DNA from: Zoogloea dura
GTDB lineage: Bacteria; Pseudomonadota; Gammaproteobacteria; Burkholderiales; Rhodocyclaceae
Assembly (NCBI RefSeq): GCF_012927165.1
Contig: NZ_JABBGA010000002.1
Coordinates: 186,001-250,000 of the forward strand
Direction: 5' to 3'
DNA: 64,000 nt
The notes under the pieces are model-generated. The model had not been told where the DNA came from and made no database searches. It worked only from the letters and a program-made list of their open reading frames with translations. The translations under genes and the position numbers were made by a program. Of this stretch, positions 18,712 to 29,888 are shown one piece after another (the first letter of the stretch is position 1; the number at the start of each line of letters is the position of its first letter).

Positions 18712-19686
18712 TCAGGGCAGCAGCACGCTAGAACCAGTCGTCCGCCGGGCTTCCAGCTCACGATGGGCCGTAGCCGCCTCCTTCAGCGGAAAACGTTGAT
18801 TGATGGACAGGCGCACCTGGCCGGCCTCCACCACGGCAAAGAGCTCCGCGGCCATGGCCAGCAGGTCCTCGCGCCGGGCGATGTAGTGAAATAGGGTCGG
18901 CCGGGTCAGGAACAGCGACCCCATCCTGGCCAGCAGGCCCGGATCAAAGGGAGGCACCGGCCCGGAGGCATTGCCAAAGGTCACCATGGTTCCGAGCGGC
19001 CGCAGACAGGCCAAGGAATCCATGAAGGTGTCCTTGCCGACGGAGTCGTAAACCACGGGCACACCCTCTCCCCCGGTGATCTCCCGCACACGCGCCGAGA
19101 CACTGTCCACCGGGGTGACGATGGCGTGATCACAACCATTGGCGCGCGCCAGTTCCGCCTTGGCCTCCGAGCTCACCGTGCCAATGACCGTAGCCCCGAG
19201 CGCCTTGGCCCACTGGCAGACGATCAGGCCGACGCCACCGGCAGCGGCGTGGATCAGGATGCAGTCCCCGGGCTCGACCCGGTAAGTCCGCCGGAGCAGA
19301 TACTGTGCGGTCAGGCCCTGCATCATCATCGCCGCGCCCTGCTCGAAAGACAGGGAATCCGGCAGCTTGACGAGGGAGCTGGCCACAACATTGCGGATTT
19401 CGGAGTAGGCCCCGAGGGCGCCCCCCACATAGGCGACCCGATCGCCGGGAGCGAATTCGGCAACACCCTCCCCCACCGCTTCGATCACCCCGGCAGCCTC
19501 CTGACCGATGCCTGAAGGCAAGGGAACCGGGTACAGGCCCGAGCGGTGGTAAGTGTCGATGAAGTTCAGGCCAACCGCCTGATGGCGGACGCGCACCTCA
19601 CCCGCAGCGGGTGGCGGCACCTCAACCTCGACCCACTGCAGGACCTCGGGGCCGCCGGTACGCTCGAAACGGATGGCATGGGGCAT
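18712..19686 (-). CDS. Quinone oxidoreductase (zeta-crystallin-like, MDR family)
   Basis: A cytoplasmic NADPH-dependent quinone reductase or enone oxidoreductase of the medium-chain dehydrogenase family (324 residues). The GroES-like N-terminal half carries AVGLNFIDTYHRSGLYPVPLPSGIGQEAAG. The nucleotide-binding motif AAAGGVGLIVCQWAKALGATVIG lies in the Rossmann domain. It lacks the zinc-ligand cysteines of alcohol dehydrogenases, as expected for the QOR subgroup. The ATG at 19686 has GAGG eight bases upstream; an in-frame GTG three codons earlier is less likely. It lies downstream of maeB on the same strand, with 114 bases between them. Confidence 0.92.
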   Translation of the reverse strand: MPHAIRFERTGGPEVLQWVEVEVPPPAAGEVRVRHQAVGLNFIDTYHRSGLYPVPLPSGIGQEAAGVIEAVGEGVAEFAPGDRVAYVGGALGAYSEIRNVVASSLVKLPDSLSFEQGAAMMMQGLTAQYLLRRTYRVEPGDCILIHAAAGGVGLIVCQWAKALGATVIGTVSSEAKAELARANGCDHAIVTPVDSVSARVREITGGEGVPVVYDSVGKDTFMDSLACLRPLGTMVTFGNASGPVPPFDPGLLARMGSLFLTRPTLFHYIARREDLLAMAAELFAVVEAGQVRLSINQRFPLKEAATAHRELEARRTTGSSVLLP

Positions 19687-19800
19687 GGGGATCACCTCAG
19701 GGACAACGGAACATTGAATGATGGACCAATTGTACCGGAGGGGATCCCAAAATGACCCTGCAGTGCCCCACTCCCAGACGGGAGCGGGGCCGGTCAGGAC

Positions 19801-22095
<2,295 letters not shown>

Positions 22096-22418
22096 GTTCT
22101 CTCTTCTCGTAAATGGCCCGGCCTCCCCACAAGTCAATCGGCATATCGCCACAGGTGGGGAAAACTCCGATGTTCCGGGCAAAAATCTGGATGCGTTCTG
22201 GGTACCCTGAGGCGAGCATTGGCCTCGTTTCGACAGTCGGGCGGCATTTGCCGCCCAGCCGGAGTTTCGCTTCCGGGAGGGGGTGCGAAGACTTCGTTTT
22301 ATTTTGAATAAGAGTTTACCCGACCCCGGCCGTTTGCGCACCCTCGGCAAATTCGGCGCGGCCCCGAAGGCATGGCACAATCCCGCGGATCCAGAACAGA
22401 ACAAAGACGGGAGAAAGA
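22096..22418. other. Divergent intergenic region maeB/parA
   Basis: These 323 bases separate two divergently read genes and should contain both promoters. An AT-rich stretch with a GAAGACTTC dyad lies near 22288-22296. I see no confident -35/-10 pair, no terminator and no convincing ORF. Confidence 0.4.
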
Positions 22419-23186
22419 ATGCGACGCGTGGTGTTCAACCAGAAGGGGGGCGTGGGCAAGTCGACGATCACCTGCAACCTGGCCGCGATCAGCGCCCATC
22501 AGGGCCTGCGCACGCTGGTGGTGGACCTGGACCCTCAGGGCAACTCCACCCACTACCTGCTTGGCGACGCCGCCGATGACGCGGACGACACCGTCGCCGG
22601 CCTGTTCGAGCAGACCCTGAACTTCAAGTTCAACCCCAAGAAGACTGCCGAGTTCATCCGCCCGACCCCCTTCGCCAACCTGTCCATCCTGCCCTCCCAC
22701 CCGGACCTGGAAGAACTGCAGGGCAAGCTGGAATCCCGCTACAAGATTTTTAAACTGCGGGACGCCCTGGACGAGCTGGCCGACGACTTCGACGCGGTCT
22801 TCATCGACACGCCGCCAGCCCTGAATTTCTATACCCGCTCGGCGCTGATCGCGACCCGGCTGTGCCTGATCCCCTTCGACTGCGACGACTTCTCCCGGCG
22901 GGCCCTGTATTCGCTGCTGGAAAACGTGCAGGAAATCAAGGCCGATCACAACCGGGAGCTCGAAGTGGAAGGCATCGTGGTGAACCAGTTCCAGCCGCGC
23001 GCCACCCTGCCCCAGAAACTGGTCCAGGAGCTGATTGAGGAAGGCCTGCCGATCTTCAAGACCTACCTGTCCAGTTCAATCAAGATCCGCGAAAGCCACG
23101 AACAGGCCAAGCCGATGATCCACCTGGACCCGAAGCACAAGCTGGCCCAGGAATTCACGGCCCTGCACAACGAACTACGGCGCTGA
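22419..23186 (+). CDS. Orphan ParA/MinD-family ATPase
   Basis: A 255-residue P-loop ATPase. The deviant Walker A KGGVGKST (9-16) carries the signature lysine at position 9. The Walker A' region VVDLDPQGNSTHYLL and a Walker B-like DAVFIDTPP are present. These proteins position DNA, chemoreceptors, carboxysomes or other cargo by ATP-driven dimer cycling. There is no ParB, parS-like repeat or replication gene beside it, so it is not the chromosome-partition pair. Its neighbours are maeB (divergent) and uvrD (convergent, 11 bases apart). The cargo cannot be inferred. The ATG at 22419 has a GGGAGAAAG ribosome-binding site. Confidence 0.87.
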   Translation: MRRVVFNQKGGVGKSTITCNLAAISAHQGLRTLVVDLDPQGNSTHYLLGDAADDADDTVAGLFEQTLNFKFNPKKTAEFIRPTPFANLSILPSHPDLEELQGKLESRYKIFKLRDALDELADDFDAVFIDTPPALNFYTRSALIATRLCLIPFDCDDFSRRALYSLLENVQEIKADHNRELEVEGIVVNQFQPRATLPQKLVQELIEEGLPIFKTYLSSSIKIRESHEQAKPMIHLDPKHKLAQEFTALHNELRR

Positions 23187-23197
23187 GCCGGCGACGC

Positions 23198-25423
23198 TCA
23201 CACGGGCGTCAGCTTGGCCATAGCCAGCATCAGCCACTTTGCCCCGGCTTCGGCAAACTTCACCTGGACCCGGGCATCGTTGCCGCTGCCTTCGGCAGCC
23301 ACGATCACCCCATCACCGAAGCGGGCGTGATTCACGCTCTGGCCGATGCGCAAACCTCCCAGGTCACGGGACTTCTGCGGTGGCGGCGGGGGCATCGCCG
23401 GTGCCGCCGCCTTGCCCGCGCCCGGGTTGTAATAGCGGGTGGAGGGCTCCGACACGAAACTGCGCCGAGGACTGGGCGGCGTCAGCCACTTGGTGAGGCC
23501 CTCGGGAATCTCCTCCAGGAAACGGGACCGCAGGTTGTAGCGCACCTGGCCATGCAACATCCGGCTCTGGGTGAAGCTCAGGTAAAGGCGCTGGCGGGCA
23601 CGCGTCACGGCCACGTACATCAGGCGCCGCTCCTCCTCCAGCCCGTCGGACTCCTGGGCGCTGTTCTCGTGGGGGAACAAACCCTCCTCGAGGCCAGACA
23701 GGAACACCACGTCGAACTCCAGGCCCTTGGCCGCATGCACGGTCATCAGCTGGACCGCCTCGATGCCCGCATCGGCCTGGTGATCGCCCGCTTCCAGGGA
23801 AGCATGGGCGAGAAACTCGGCGAGCACGGCGGAGGTTTCGGAAGGCTGCTCTCCGGGGATCTGTCCGGCCCCTACTTCAGCACTGAAATTGGCCGCCGCA
23901 TTGATCAGCTCGTCCAGGTTCTCCAGGCGCTCCTGCCCCTCCTTCTCGGTCTTGTAGTGCGCCCGCAGGCCGGACAGTTCAATGACGTGGTCCACCATTT
24001 CGTGCAGGGGCAGCTCCCGCGTCTCCTGGCGCAGACGCTCGATCAGCACCACAAACTGGGCCAGCGAGGTACCGGGCTTGCCGGACAGGTGGGGGACGGT
24101 CTGGTACAGCGGCGTGTTCCACGTCCGTGCCGCATCCTGCAGCGCCTCGAGCGAACGGGCGCCAATACCGCGGGTCGGGAAATTGACCACCCGGGTAAAG
24201 GCGGTATCGTCATCCGGGTTGGCGATCAGGCGCAGGTAGGCCAGGGCATGCTTGACCTCCTGGCGCTCGAAGAAGCGCAGGCCGCCATACACCCGGTAGG
24301 GAACACCGCTGGAAAACAGTTGGTGCTCCAGCACCCGTGACTGGGCATTGGAGCGGTACAGCAGCGCGATATCGGCCCGCCCCATGCCGTCGCGCACCAG
24401 GGACTGGATCTCCTCGACAATCCAGCGGGCCTCGTCCGTGTCGGTGAAGGCCTCGTAAACCCGGATCGGCTCGCCGGCCCCCTTGTCGGTCCACAGGTTC
24501 TTGCCAAGGCGCTTGGTGTTGTTGGTGATCAGTGCATTGGCCGCGTCGAGGATGTTGCCCTGGGAGCGGTAGTTCTGCTCCAGGCGGATCACGTCGGTCA
24601 CCCGGAAATCCCGCTCGAAGTCACGCATGTTGCCGATCTCCGCACCACGGAAGCGGTAGATCGACTGATCGTCGTCGCCCACGCAGAACAGGCAGGCCCC
24701 GCCCTCCCCTCCCTGGCCACCGGCGAGCAGCTTGAGCCAACGGTACTGCAGCACGTTGGTGTCCTGGAATTCATCCACCAGGATGTGGCGGAAGCGGGCC
24801 TGGTAATGGCGGCGGATCGGCTCGTTGCGCTCGAGCAGCTCGTAGCTGCGCAGCAACAACTCGGGGAAATCCACAACTGCCTCGCGCTGGCACTGTGCTT
24901 CATACTCCACGTAAAGCTCGACCCTGCGGCGTGTGTAATCGTCCCAGGCCTCGACCGCCGCCGGGCGGATACCCGCTTCCTTCTGCCCATTGATGAAATG
25001 CTGGAGGTCACGGGGCGGAAATTTCTCGTCGTCGATGTTGAGGGTCTTCAGCAGGCGCTTGATCGATGCCAGCTGGTCCCCCGAATCCAGGATCTGGAAC
25101 AGCTGGGGCAGCCCGGCATCGCGGTGGTGGGCCCTCAAGAATCGGTTGCACAGGCCGTGAAAGGTGCCGATCCACATGCCCCGGGTGTTGATCGGGAACA
25201 TGGCAGAAAGCCGCGTCACCATCTCTTTGGCGGCCTTGTTGGTGAAGGTGACCGCCAGGATGCCCTGGGGCCCGCAGAAGCCGCTCTGGATCAGCCAGGC
25301 AATCCGGGTCGTGAGCACCCGGGTCTTGCCCGAGCCGGCTCCGGCAAGGATCAGGGCGTGGCGGGCCGGCAGGGTGACGGCGGCAAGCTGTTCGGGATTG
25401 AGGTTGTCGAGAAGCTGGGACAT
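23198..25423 (-). CDS. uvrD: UvrD/PcrA-type superfamily 1 DNA helicase II
   Basis: A 3'-5' helicase of nucleotide-excision and mismatch repair. The 741-residue protein has Walker A GAGSGKTR (28-35), motif II/III VGDDDQSIYRFRGAE, the motif IV-VI set (RLMYVAVTRARQRLYL) and a C-terminal Tudor-like domain (GGLRIGQSVNHARFGDGVIVAAEGSG). That domain marks UvrD/PcrA rather than Rep. The ATG at 25423 gives the usual MSQLLDNLNPEQLAAV start. It is transcribed convergently with the ParA gene. Confidence 0.95.
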   Translation of the reverse strand: MSQLLDNLNPEQLAAVTLPARHALILAGAGSGKTRVLTTRIAWLIQSGFCGPQGILAVTFTNKAAKEMVTRLSAMFPINTRGMWIGTFHGLCNRFLRAHHRDAGLPQLFQILDSGDQLASIKRLLKTLNIDDEKFPPRDLQHFINGQKEAGIRPAAVEAWDDYTRRRVELYVEYEAQCQREAVVDFPELLLRSYELLERNEPIRRHYQARFRHILVDEFQDTNVLQYRWLKLLAGGQGGEGGACLFCVGDDDQSIYRFRGAEIGNMRDFERDFRVTDVIRLEQNYRSQGNILDAANALITNNTKRLGKNLWTDKGAGEPIRVYEAFTDTDEARWIVEEIQSLVRDGMGRADIALLYRSNAQSRVLEHQLFSSGVPYRVYGGLRFFERQEVKHALAYLRLIANPDDDTAFTRVVNFPTRGIGARSLEALQDAARTWNTPLYQTVPHLSGKPGTSLAQFVVLIERLRQETRELPLHEMVDHVIELSGLRAHYKTEKEGQERLENLDELINAAANFSAEVGAGQIPGEQPSETSAVLAEFLAHASLEAGDHQADAGIEAVQLMTVHAAKGLEFDVVFLSGLEEGLFPHENSAQESDGLEEERRLMYVAVTRARQRLYLSFTQSRMLHGQVRYNLRSRFLEEIPEGLTKWLTPPSPRRSFVSEPSTRYYNPGAGKAAAPAMPPPPPQKSRDLGGLRIGQSVNHARFGDGVIVAAEGSGNDARVQVKFAEAGAKWLMLAMAKLTPV

Positions 25424-25571
25424 GGGGCAAGCGGTTGGCGGAGCGGGTTGCCATTCTAAACCCCCGCCGGGCGCCCAACCCAGCCGAGAAACGGGCAGGC
25501 CGGGTCATGCGCAGTGTTGCGGAAACACCATGGCCCCGTGATGAATTACTTGCATCAAAACCAAAAGGCGC

Positions 25572-25693
25572 TTGCAGGGAGGCCGGCAAGTACCTACACT
25601 GAAATTGTGCAATGCAACAAACAAGCTTACTGAGAGCACCGGAGAGTCAGTGAATACGTGGAAATACGCTGAAAAACGCATTATTGCAGCGCA
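25572..25693 (+). promoter_or_regulatory. Promoter with two TGC-N3-GCA operator-like sites
   Basis: A sigma-70-like promoter is readable: -35 TTGCAG (25572-25577), a 17-base spacer and -10 TACACT (25595-25600). Just downstream, at the expected start of transcription, lies TTGTGCAATGCAACAA (25605-25620) with core TGC-AAT-GCA. A second TGC-AGC-GCA is at 25685-25693. The TGC-N3-GCA core resembles the operator of the PHB regulator PhaR, which represses phasin genes from such positions. That link is inference. The rest of the 346-base gap (25424-25769) holds no convincing gene. Confidence 0.45.
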
Positions 25694-25769
25694 CCACAAA
25701 CATCACTCGAAGCACCTGACTCCAAAACGGTCCCACTTGTTTGATGCCCCAATACAGGAGTAACAGCAA

Positions 25770-26096
25770 ATGAAGACACCCAAACTACTACCGTGGCACG
25801 CCCGCAAGGCCGGCGTCCCGATCGAACGCGCCGAAGCCCTCTGGCGCAAGGCCCTCCGTGAAGCCACCGCCGACACCGGCTGGGTTGGCACTTCCGAATT
25901 CTGGGGCGCCGCCGAGGCCCGCTTCCTTGAACTGCTCGCGGAAGAACAGAGCACGCTCTGCGCCCCGCATGTCGAGACCTTCGTGCGCAGCCAGCACCGC
26001 ATGGGCCTGCTGCCCCTGCTGGCCGCCGAACAGGTGTTCTCAGCCATGTCTGCCAACTGGCAGCGCTTTTGCAACCAGATGAACAAGGCCGCCTGA
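25770..26096 (+). CDS. Small Trp-rich cytoplasmic protein, unknown function
   Basis: A 108-residue protein without signal peptide or transmembrane segment, rich in Ala, Glu and Trp (WHARKAG, LWRKALRE, GWVGTSEFWGAAEARF, ANWQRFCNQM). It is predicted mostly alpha-helical and mildly amphipathic. I do not recognise the family. The start is firm: an AGGAG ribosome-binding site nine bases before the ATG. It is a single-gene transcript with its own promoter and a very strong terminator. The putative TGC-N3-GCA operators upstream hint at PHB-linked control, but the sequence is not a recognisable phasin. Confidence 0.75.
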   Translation: MKTPKLLPWHARKAGVPIERAEALWRKALREATADTGWVGTSEFWGAAEARFLELLAEEQSTLCAPHVETFVRSQHRMGLLPLLAAEQVFSAMSANWQRFCNQMNKAA

Positions 26097-26149
26097 AGGC
26101 GCCCTGCAACCGGGTTTTTCTCCCTCCTCTCCTTCCAAGGAGATTTCGA

Positions 26150-26184
26150 CGGCGTCTGTTGCAAAACAGACGCCGCTTTTTTTT
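26150..26184 (+). terminator. Strong Rho-independent terminator
   Basis: An 11-base perfect stem (26150-26160 with 26165-26175) has a GCAA tetraloop. One base later come eight T residues (26177-26184). It ends the small Trp-rich gene. The tandem repeat array starts at the very next base. Confidence 0.93.
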
Positions 26185-26416
26185 GTCGCCGGGCACCGCC
26201 CCAAGACGCCCCCCCAAGGGGCAGCGAGCCGCACAGGGGGGAGCGCGGGGGCCTTCTTTCGTCGCCGGGCCGCCCCAAGACGAAAGTCCCCCCGGGGGGC
26301 AGCGAGCCGCACAGCGGGGAGCGCGGGGGCCTTCTTTCGTCGCCGGGCCGCCCCAAGACGAAAGCCCCCCCGGGGGGCAGCGAGCCGCACAGCGGGGAGC
26401 GCGGGGGCCTTCTTTC
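26185..26416. repeat. Three tandem copies of a 76-78 bp GC-rich palindromic repeat
   Basis: The units are 26185-26260 (76 bp), 26261-26338 (78 bp) and 26339-26416 (78 bp). Units 2 and 3 are almost identical; unit 1 is more diverged. Each contains GACGAAAG near its left end and the inverse CTTTCGTC at or just past its right end. Inside is a C7/G6 palindrome followed by GCAGCGAGCCGCACAG. A unit can therefore fold into a long hairpin. The layout resembles dispersed REP-like intergenic elements; no transposase is present here. Confidence 0.9.
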
Positions 26417-26464
26417 GCCCTTCCCTCCTGCACAGCCGCTCGAAAGCCCTCCCCCGCCTGCTGC

Positions 26465-26470
26465 TATAAT
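26465..26470 (+). promoter_or_regulatory. Probable -10 element of yajC-secDF
   Basis: A perfect TATAAT lies 32 bases before the yajC GTG, giving a leader of about 26 bases. The -35 is weak (TCGAAA at 26440-26445, with a 19-base spacer). It falls just after the repeat array, so the array ends where the promoter begins. Confidence 0.55.
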
Positions 26471-26502
26471 CAGCCACTTTGCTTTTCAACCCGGAGTTTA
26501 AT

Positions 26503-26835
26503 GTGCTGATTTCCAACGCGTTTGCCCAAGCGGCACCGGCCGCATCCCAAGACCCGCTCGGCGGCCTCGGCGGCATTCTGCCCATGATCTTCATGTTCGC
26601 AGTGCTGTGGTTCCTGATGATCCGTCCGCAGATGAAACGCACCAAGGAACATAAAGCCCTGCTCGAAGGTCTGCAGAAGAACGACGAAGTCCTGACCCAG
26701 GGTGGCATCGTCGGCAAGGTGGTCCAGATCTCCGATGCCTACGTGCATGTGGAAGTGGCTCCCAACACCCAGATCGTGATCCAGAAGCAAGCCATCGGTG
26801 CCGTGCTGCCCAAAGGCACCCTGAAGTCGATCTGA
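26503..26835 (+). CDS. yajC: Preprotein translocase subunit YajC
   Basis: A small inner-membrane accessory of SecDF-YidC (110 residues). One transmembrane helix (LPMIFMFAVLWFLMIRPQMKR) is followed by the conserved cytoplasmic domain (LLEGLQKNDEVLTQGGIVGKVVQISDAYVHVEVAPNTQIVIQKQAI). The start is a GTG at 26503, with GGAG six bases upstream. An overlapping ATG two bases earlier hits a stop at once, and an upstream TTG would swallow the ribosome-binding site. It is first in yajC-secD-secF. Confidence 0.96.
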   Translation: MLISNAFAQAAPAASQDPLGGLGGILPMIFMFAVLWFLMIRPQMKRTKEHKALLEGLQKNDEVLTQGGIVGKVVQISDAYVHVEVAPNTQIVIQKQAIGAVLPKGTLKSI

Positions 26836-26910
26836 TCCGGCTCCGGGCCGGGGTCAGCCCCCGGTCCCTCCACTGCAGCCGCGCCTGTTACATCTCCTTT
26901 CCGCCAGACC

Positions 26911-28770
26911 ATGAACCGCTATCCCCTCTGGAAAAACCTCCTCATCGGGCTCGTCCTGTTGTGGGGTCTGATTTACACCCTGCCGAATTTCTACGGGGAG
27001 GTACCCGCCGTCCAGGTCTCCAGCGGCAAGGCCACTCTCAAGCTGGACCCCGGCACCGTCATGAAGCGCGTGGAGGAGAGTCTCGGCAAGGCCGGTCTCC
27101 AGCACGACGGGTTGTTCGCCGATCTGACCAGCGTGCGTGCCCGCTTCCGCGACACGGACACCCAGCTGAAGGCCAAGGACGCCATCGAAAAGGCCTTCAA
27201 TCCGGATCCGACCGACCCCTCCTACGTGGTCGCCCTGAACCTCCTCTCGGCGAGCCCCCAGTGGCTGACCTCCATCCACGCCCTGCCCATGTATCTGGGC
27301 CTGGACCTGCGGGGCGGCGTGCACTTCCTGCTCCAGGTGGACATGAAGGGAGCCGTCACCAAGCGTCTCGACGCCACCGCCGGCGATCTCCGCACCCTGC
27401 TGCGCGACAAGAACGTCCGCCATGCCGGCATCAGCCGTGAAGGGCAGAACGTGGTCGTGAAGTTCCGCGAGGCCGAGGCCCAAAGCCGCGCCCGTGCCGT
27501 GATCATGGCCGCCAACAACGACCTGCAGATCACCGAAGGTCAGGACGGCGCCGATTTCAAGCTCACCGCAGCCCTCTCGCCCCTGGCCCAGAAGTCCATC
27601 CAGGAGTCGGCCCTCAAGCAGAACATCACCACCCTGCACAACCGGATCAACGAACTCGGAGTGGCCGAGCCGGTGATCCAGCAGCAAGGCCTCGACCGTA
27701 TCGTGGTTCAGCTGCCGGGCGTGCAGGATGTGGCCAAGGCCAAGGACATTCTGGGCCGCACCGCGACCCTCGAGATCCGCATGGTCGACGACACCCCGGG
27801 CGCCCTCGAGGCAGCCGTGGGCGGCGCCATCCCGGCCGGCACCGAGGTCTACAACGACCGCGACGGCCGCCCGATCCTGGTCAAGAAGCAGGTCGTGCTG
27901 ACTGGCGAGCGCCTCACCGACGCCCAGCCCGGCTTCGACGGCCAGAACCACGAGCCGGCCGTGCACCTCACCCTCGACTCCGCCGGCGCCCGCATCTTCA
28001 AGGACGTGACGCGCGAGAACATCAACAAGCGCATGGCCATCCTGCTGATCGAAAAGGGCAAGGGCGAAGTCGTCACCGCCCCGGTCATCCGCAGCGAGAT
28101 CGGCGGCGGTCGCGTGCAGATCTCCGGCAAGATGAGCTCCGAGGAAGCCACCGACACCGCCCTGCTGCTGCGTGCCGGCTCCCTCGCCGCCCCGATGGAG
28201 ATCATTGAGGAGCGTACCATCGGCCCCAGCCTTGGCGCCGAGAACATCAGCAAGGGCTTCCACTCCACCCTGTGGGGCTTTGTCGCCATTGCCGTCTTCA
28301 TGTGTGCCTATTACATGCTGTTCGGCCTCGTGTCGGTGCTGGCCCTGGCCTCCAACCTGCTCCTGCTGGTGGCCTTGCTGTCGCTGCTGCAGGCCACCCT
28401 GACCCTGCCGGGCATCGCCGCCATTGCGCTGACCCTGGGTATGGCCATCGACGCCAACGTGCTGATCAACGAACGCATCCGGGAAGAGCTGCGCAACGGC
28501 GCCACCCCGCAGGCCGCCATCCACGCCGGCTACGACCGGGCCTTCGACACGATCCTGGACTCCAACGTCACTACCCTGATCGCAGGCATTGCGCTGCTGG
28601 TCTTCGGCTCGGGCCCGGTGCGCGGCTTTGCCGTGGTGCACTGCCTGGGCATCCTGACCTCCATGTTCAGCGCCATCCTGGTCTCCCGCGGCCTGGTGAA
28701 CCTGGTCTATGGCAAGAAGCGCAAGCTCGACAAGCTGGCCATCGGCCAGGTGTGGAAGCCGGGCCTCTGA
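26911..28770 (+). CDS. secD: Protein translocase subunit SecD
   Basis: An RND-family inner-membrane subunit that uses the proton gradient to pull exported proteins through SecYEG. It has 619 residues. The first helix (LLIGLVLLWGLIYTLPNFYG) is followed by the large periplasmic P1 region with the LGLDLRGGVHFLLQVD motif. A cluster of five C-terminal helices (about 440-600) includes GMAIDANVLINERIREELRNG, a hallmark of SecD. It follows yajC by 75 bases and precedes secF by 31 bases. Confidence 0.98.
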   Translation: MNRYPLWKNLLIGLVLLWGLIYTLPNFYGEVPAVQVSSGKATLKLDPGTVMKRVEESLGKAGLQHDGLFADLTSVRARFRDTDTQLKAKDAIEKAFNPDPTDPSYVVALNLLSASPQWLTSIHALPMYLGLDLRGGVHFLLQVDMKGAVTKRLDATAGDLRTLLRDKNVRHAGISREGQNVVVKFREAEAQSRARAVIMAANNDLQITEGQDGADFKLTAALSPLAQKSIQESALKQNITTLHNRINELGVAEPVIQQQGLDRIVVQLPGVQDVAKAKDILGRTATLEIRMVDDTPGALEAAVGGAIPAGTEVYNDRDGRPILVKKQVVLTGERLTDAQPGFDGQNHEPAVHLTLDSAGARIFKDVTRENINKRMAILLIEKGKGEVVTAPVIRSEIGGGRVQISGKMSSEEATDTALLLRAGSLAAPMEIIEERTIGPSLGAENISKGFHSTLWGFVAIAVFMCAYYMLFGLVSVLALASNLLLLVALLSLLQATLTLPGIAAIALTLGMAIDANVLINERIREELRNGATPQAAIHAGYDRAFDTILDSNVTTLIAGIALLVFGSGPVRGFAVVHCLGILTSMFSAILVSRGLVNLVYGKKRKLDKLAIGQVWKPGL

Positions 28771-28801
28771 CGCGCCCTGAACACGAAACGGACACGCCAC
28801 C

Positions 28802-29734
28802 ATGGAATTTTTCCGCATCCGCAAAGACATCCCGTTCATGAAGCACGCGCTGGTGTTCAACGTCATCTCGTTGATCACCTTCCTGCTCGCGGTGTTCTTC
28901 CTGGCCACCAAGGGCCTGCACTTCTCGGTCGAGTTCACCGGCGGCACGCTGATGGAGGTCAGCTATGCCGAGCCTCCCGCCCTGGAAAAGATCCGCGAGG
29001 CCATGGCCAAGGAAGGCTACCAGGACGCGCAAGTCCAGAACTTCGGCAGCGCCCGCGACGTGCTGATCCGCCTGCCCAACCGGGAAGGCATGGAAACCGG
29101 CAAAGTCAGCGACAAGGTGCTGGCCAGCCTGAGCACCCTCGACGGCCCCAAGGCCGAGCTGCGCCGGGTTGAATTCGTCGGCCCGCAGGTGGGCAAGGAG
29201 CTCGCCTCCGACGGCGCGATGGCCCTGCTGCTGGTGATCGGGGGCATCGTCCTTTACCTGGCGATGCGCTTCGAATGGCGCTTCGCGGTATCGGCCATCA
29301 TTGCCAACCTGCACGACGTGATCATCATCCTGGGCTTCTTCGCCCTGTTCCAGTGGGAGTTCTCCCTGCCGGTGCTGGCCGCCACCCTGGCCGTGCTAGG
29401 CTACTCGGTGAACGAGTCGGTGGTGGTCTTCGACCGGGTCCGCGAAACCTTCCGCAAGAAGCGCGGCCTGACCACCCCACAGGTCCTCGACCACGCCATC
29501 ACCAGCACCATCAGCCGGACCATCATCACCCACGGCAGCACCCAGATGATGGTCCTGTCCATGCTGCTGTTCGGCGGCGAAACCCTCTACTACTTCTCCC
29601 TGGCCCTGACCATCGGCATCTGCTTCGGCATCTACTCCTCCGTCCTCGTCGCCAGCCCGCTGGTGATGTGGCTGGGCGTGTCCCGCGAACAGTTCATGCA
29701 GGTCAAGAAGGACAAGGAAGAAGCCGTAGTCTGA
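28802..29734 (+). CDS. secF: Protein translocase subunit SecF
   Basis: The partner of SecD in the inner membrane (310 residues). It has an N-terminal helix, a short periplasmic domain beginning [13 protein letters not shown], and five C-terminal helices containing [16 protein letters not shown] and [17 protein letters not shown], the conserved SecF motifs. It is the last gene of the yajC-secD-secF operon. The 154 bases before the next gene contain no clear terminator. Confidence 0.98.
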   Translation: MEFFRIRKDIPFMKHALVFNVISLITFLLAVFFLATKGLHFSVEFTGGTLMEVSYAEPPALEKIREAMAKEGYQDAQVQNFGSARDVLIRLPNREGMETGKVSDKVLASLSTLDGPKAELRRVEFVGPQVGKELASDGAMALLLVIGGIVLYLAMRFEWRFAVSAIIANLHDVIIILGFFALFQWEFSLPVLAATLAVLGYSVNESVVVFDRVRETFRKKRGLTTPQVLDHAITSTISRTIITHGSTQMMVLSMLLFGGETLYYFSLALTIGICFGIYSSVLVASPLVMWLGVSREQFMQVKKDKEEAVV

Positions 29735-29888
29735 GCCGCCTGGCGGCACCGCGCCTCGCCGCTTTCAATGCGGCAGCGCGGGATACATGTTATTTTTCGG
29801 TGGGCGGCAGTCCCGCAGTCCACGCACACCCATGGCGGCAAAGAGTCAGCATTGGCTCGTCGTCGACACAATCATCGAGGGAAGAAAC

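Noticed and set aside
25572-25763. 63-codon frame upstream of the Trp-rich gene
   Set aside because: It covers the promoter -35 and both operator-like sites, has no ribosome-binding site and has no plausible protein pattern.
26185-26416. Repeat array considered as a CRISPR
   Set aside because: The units abut without spacers, are far longer than CRISPR repeats and have no cas genes nearby.
26854-28947. 697-codon open frame on the minus strand
   Set aside because: Antisense shadow of secD and the start of secF, with no recognisable domain.
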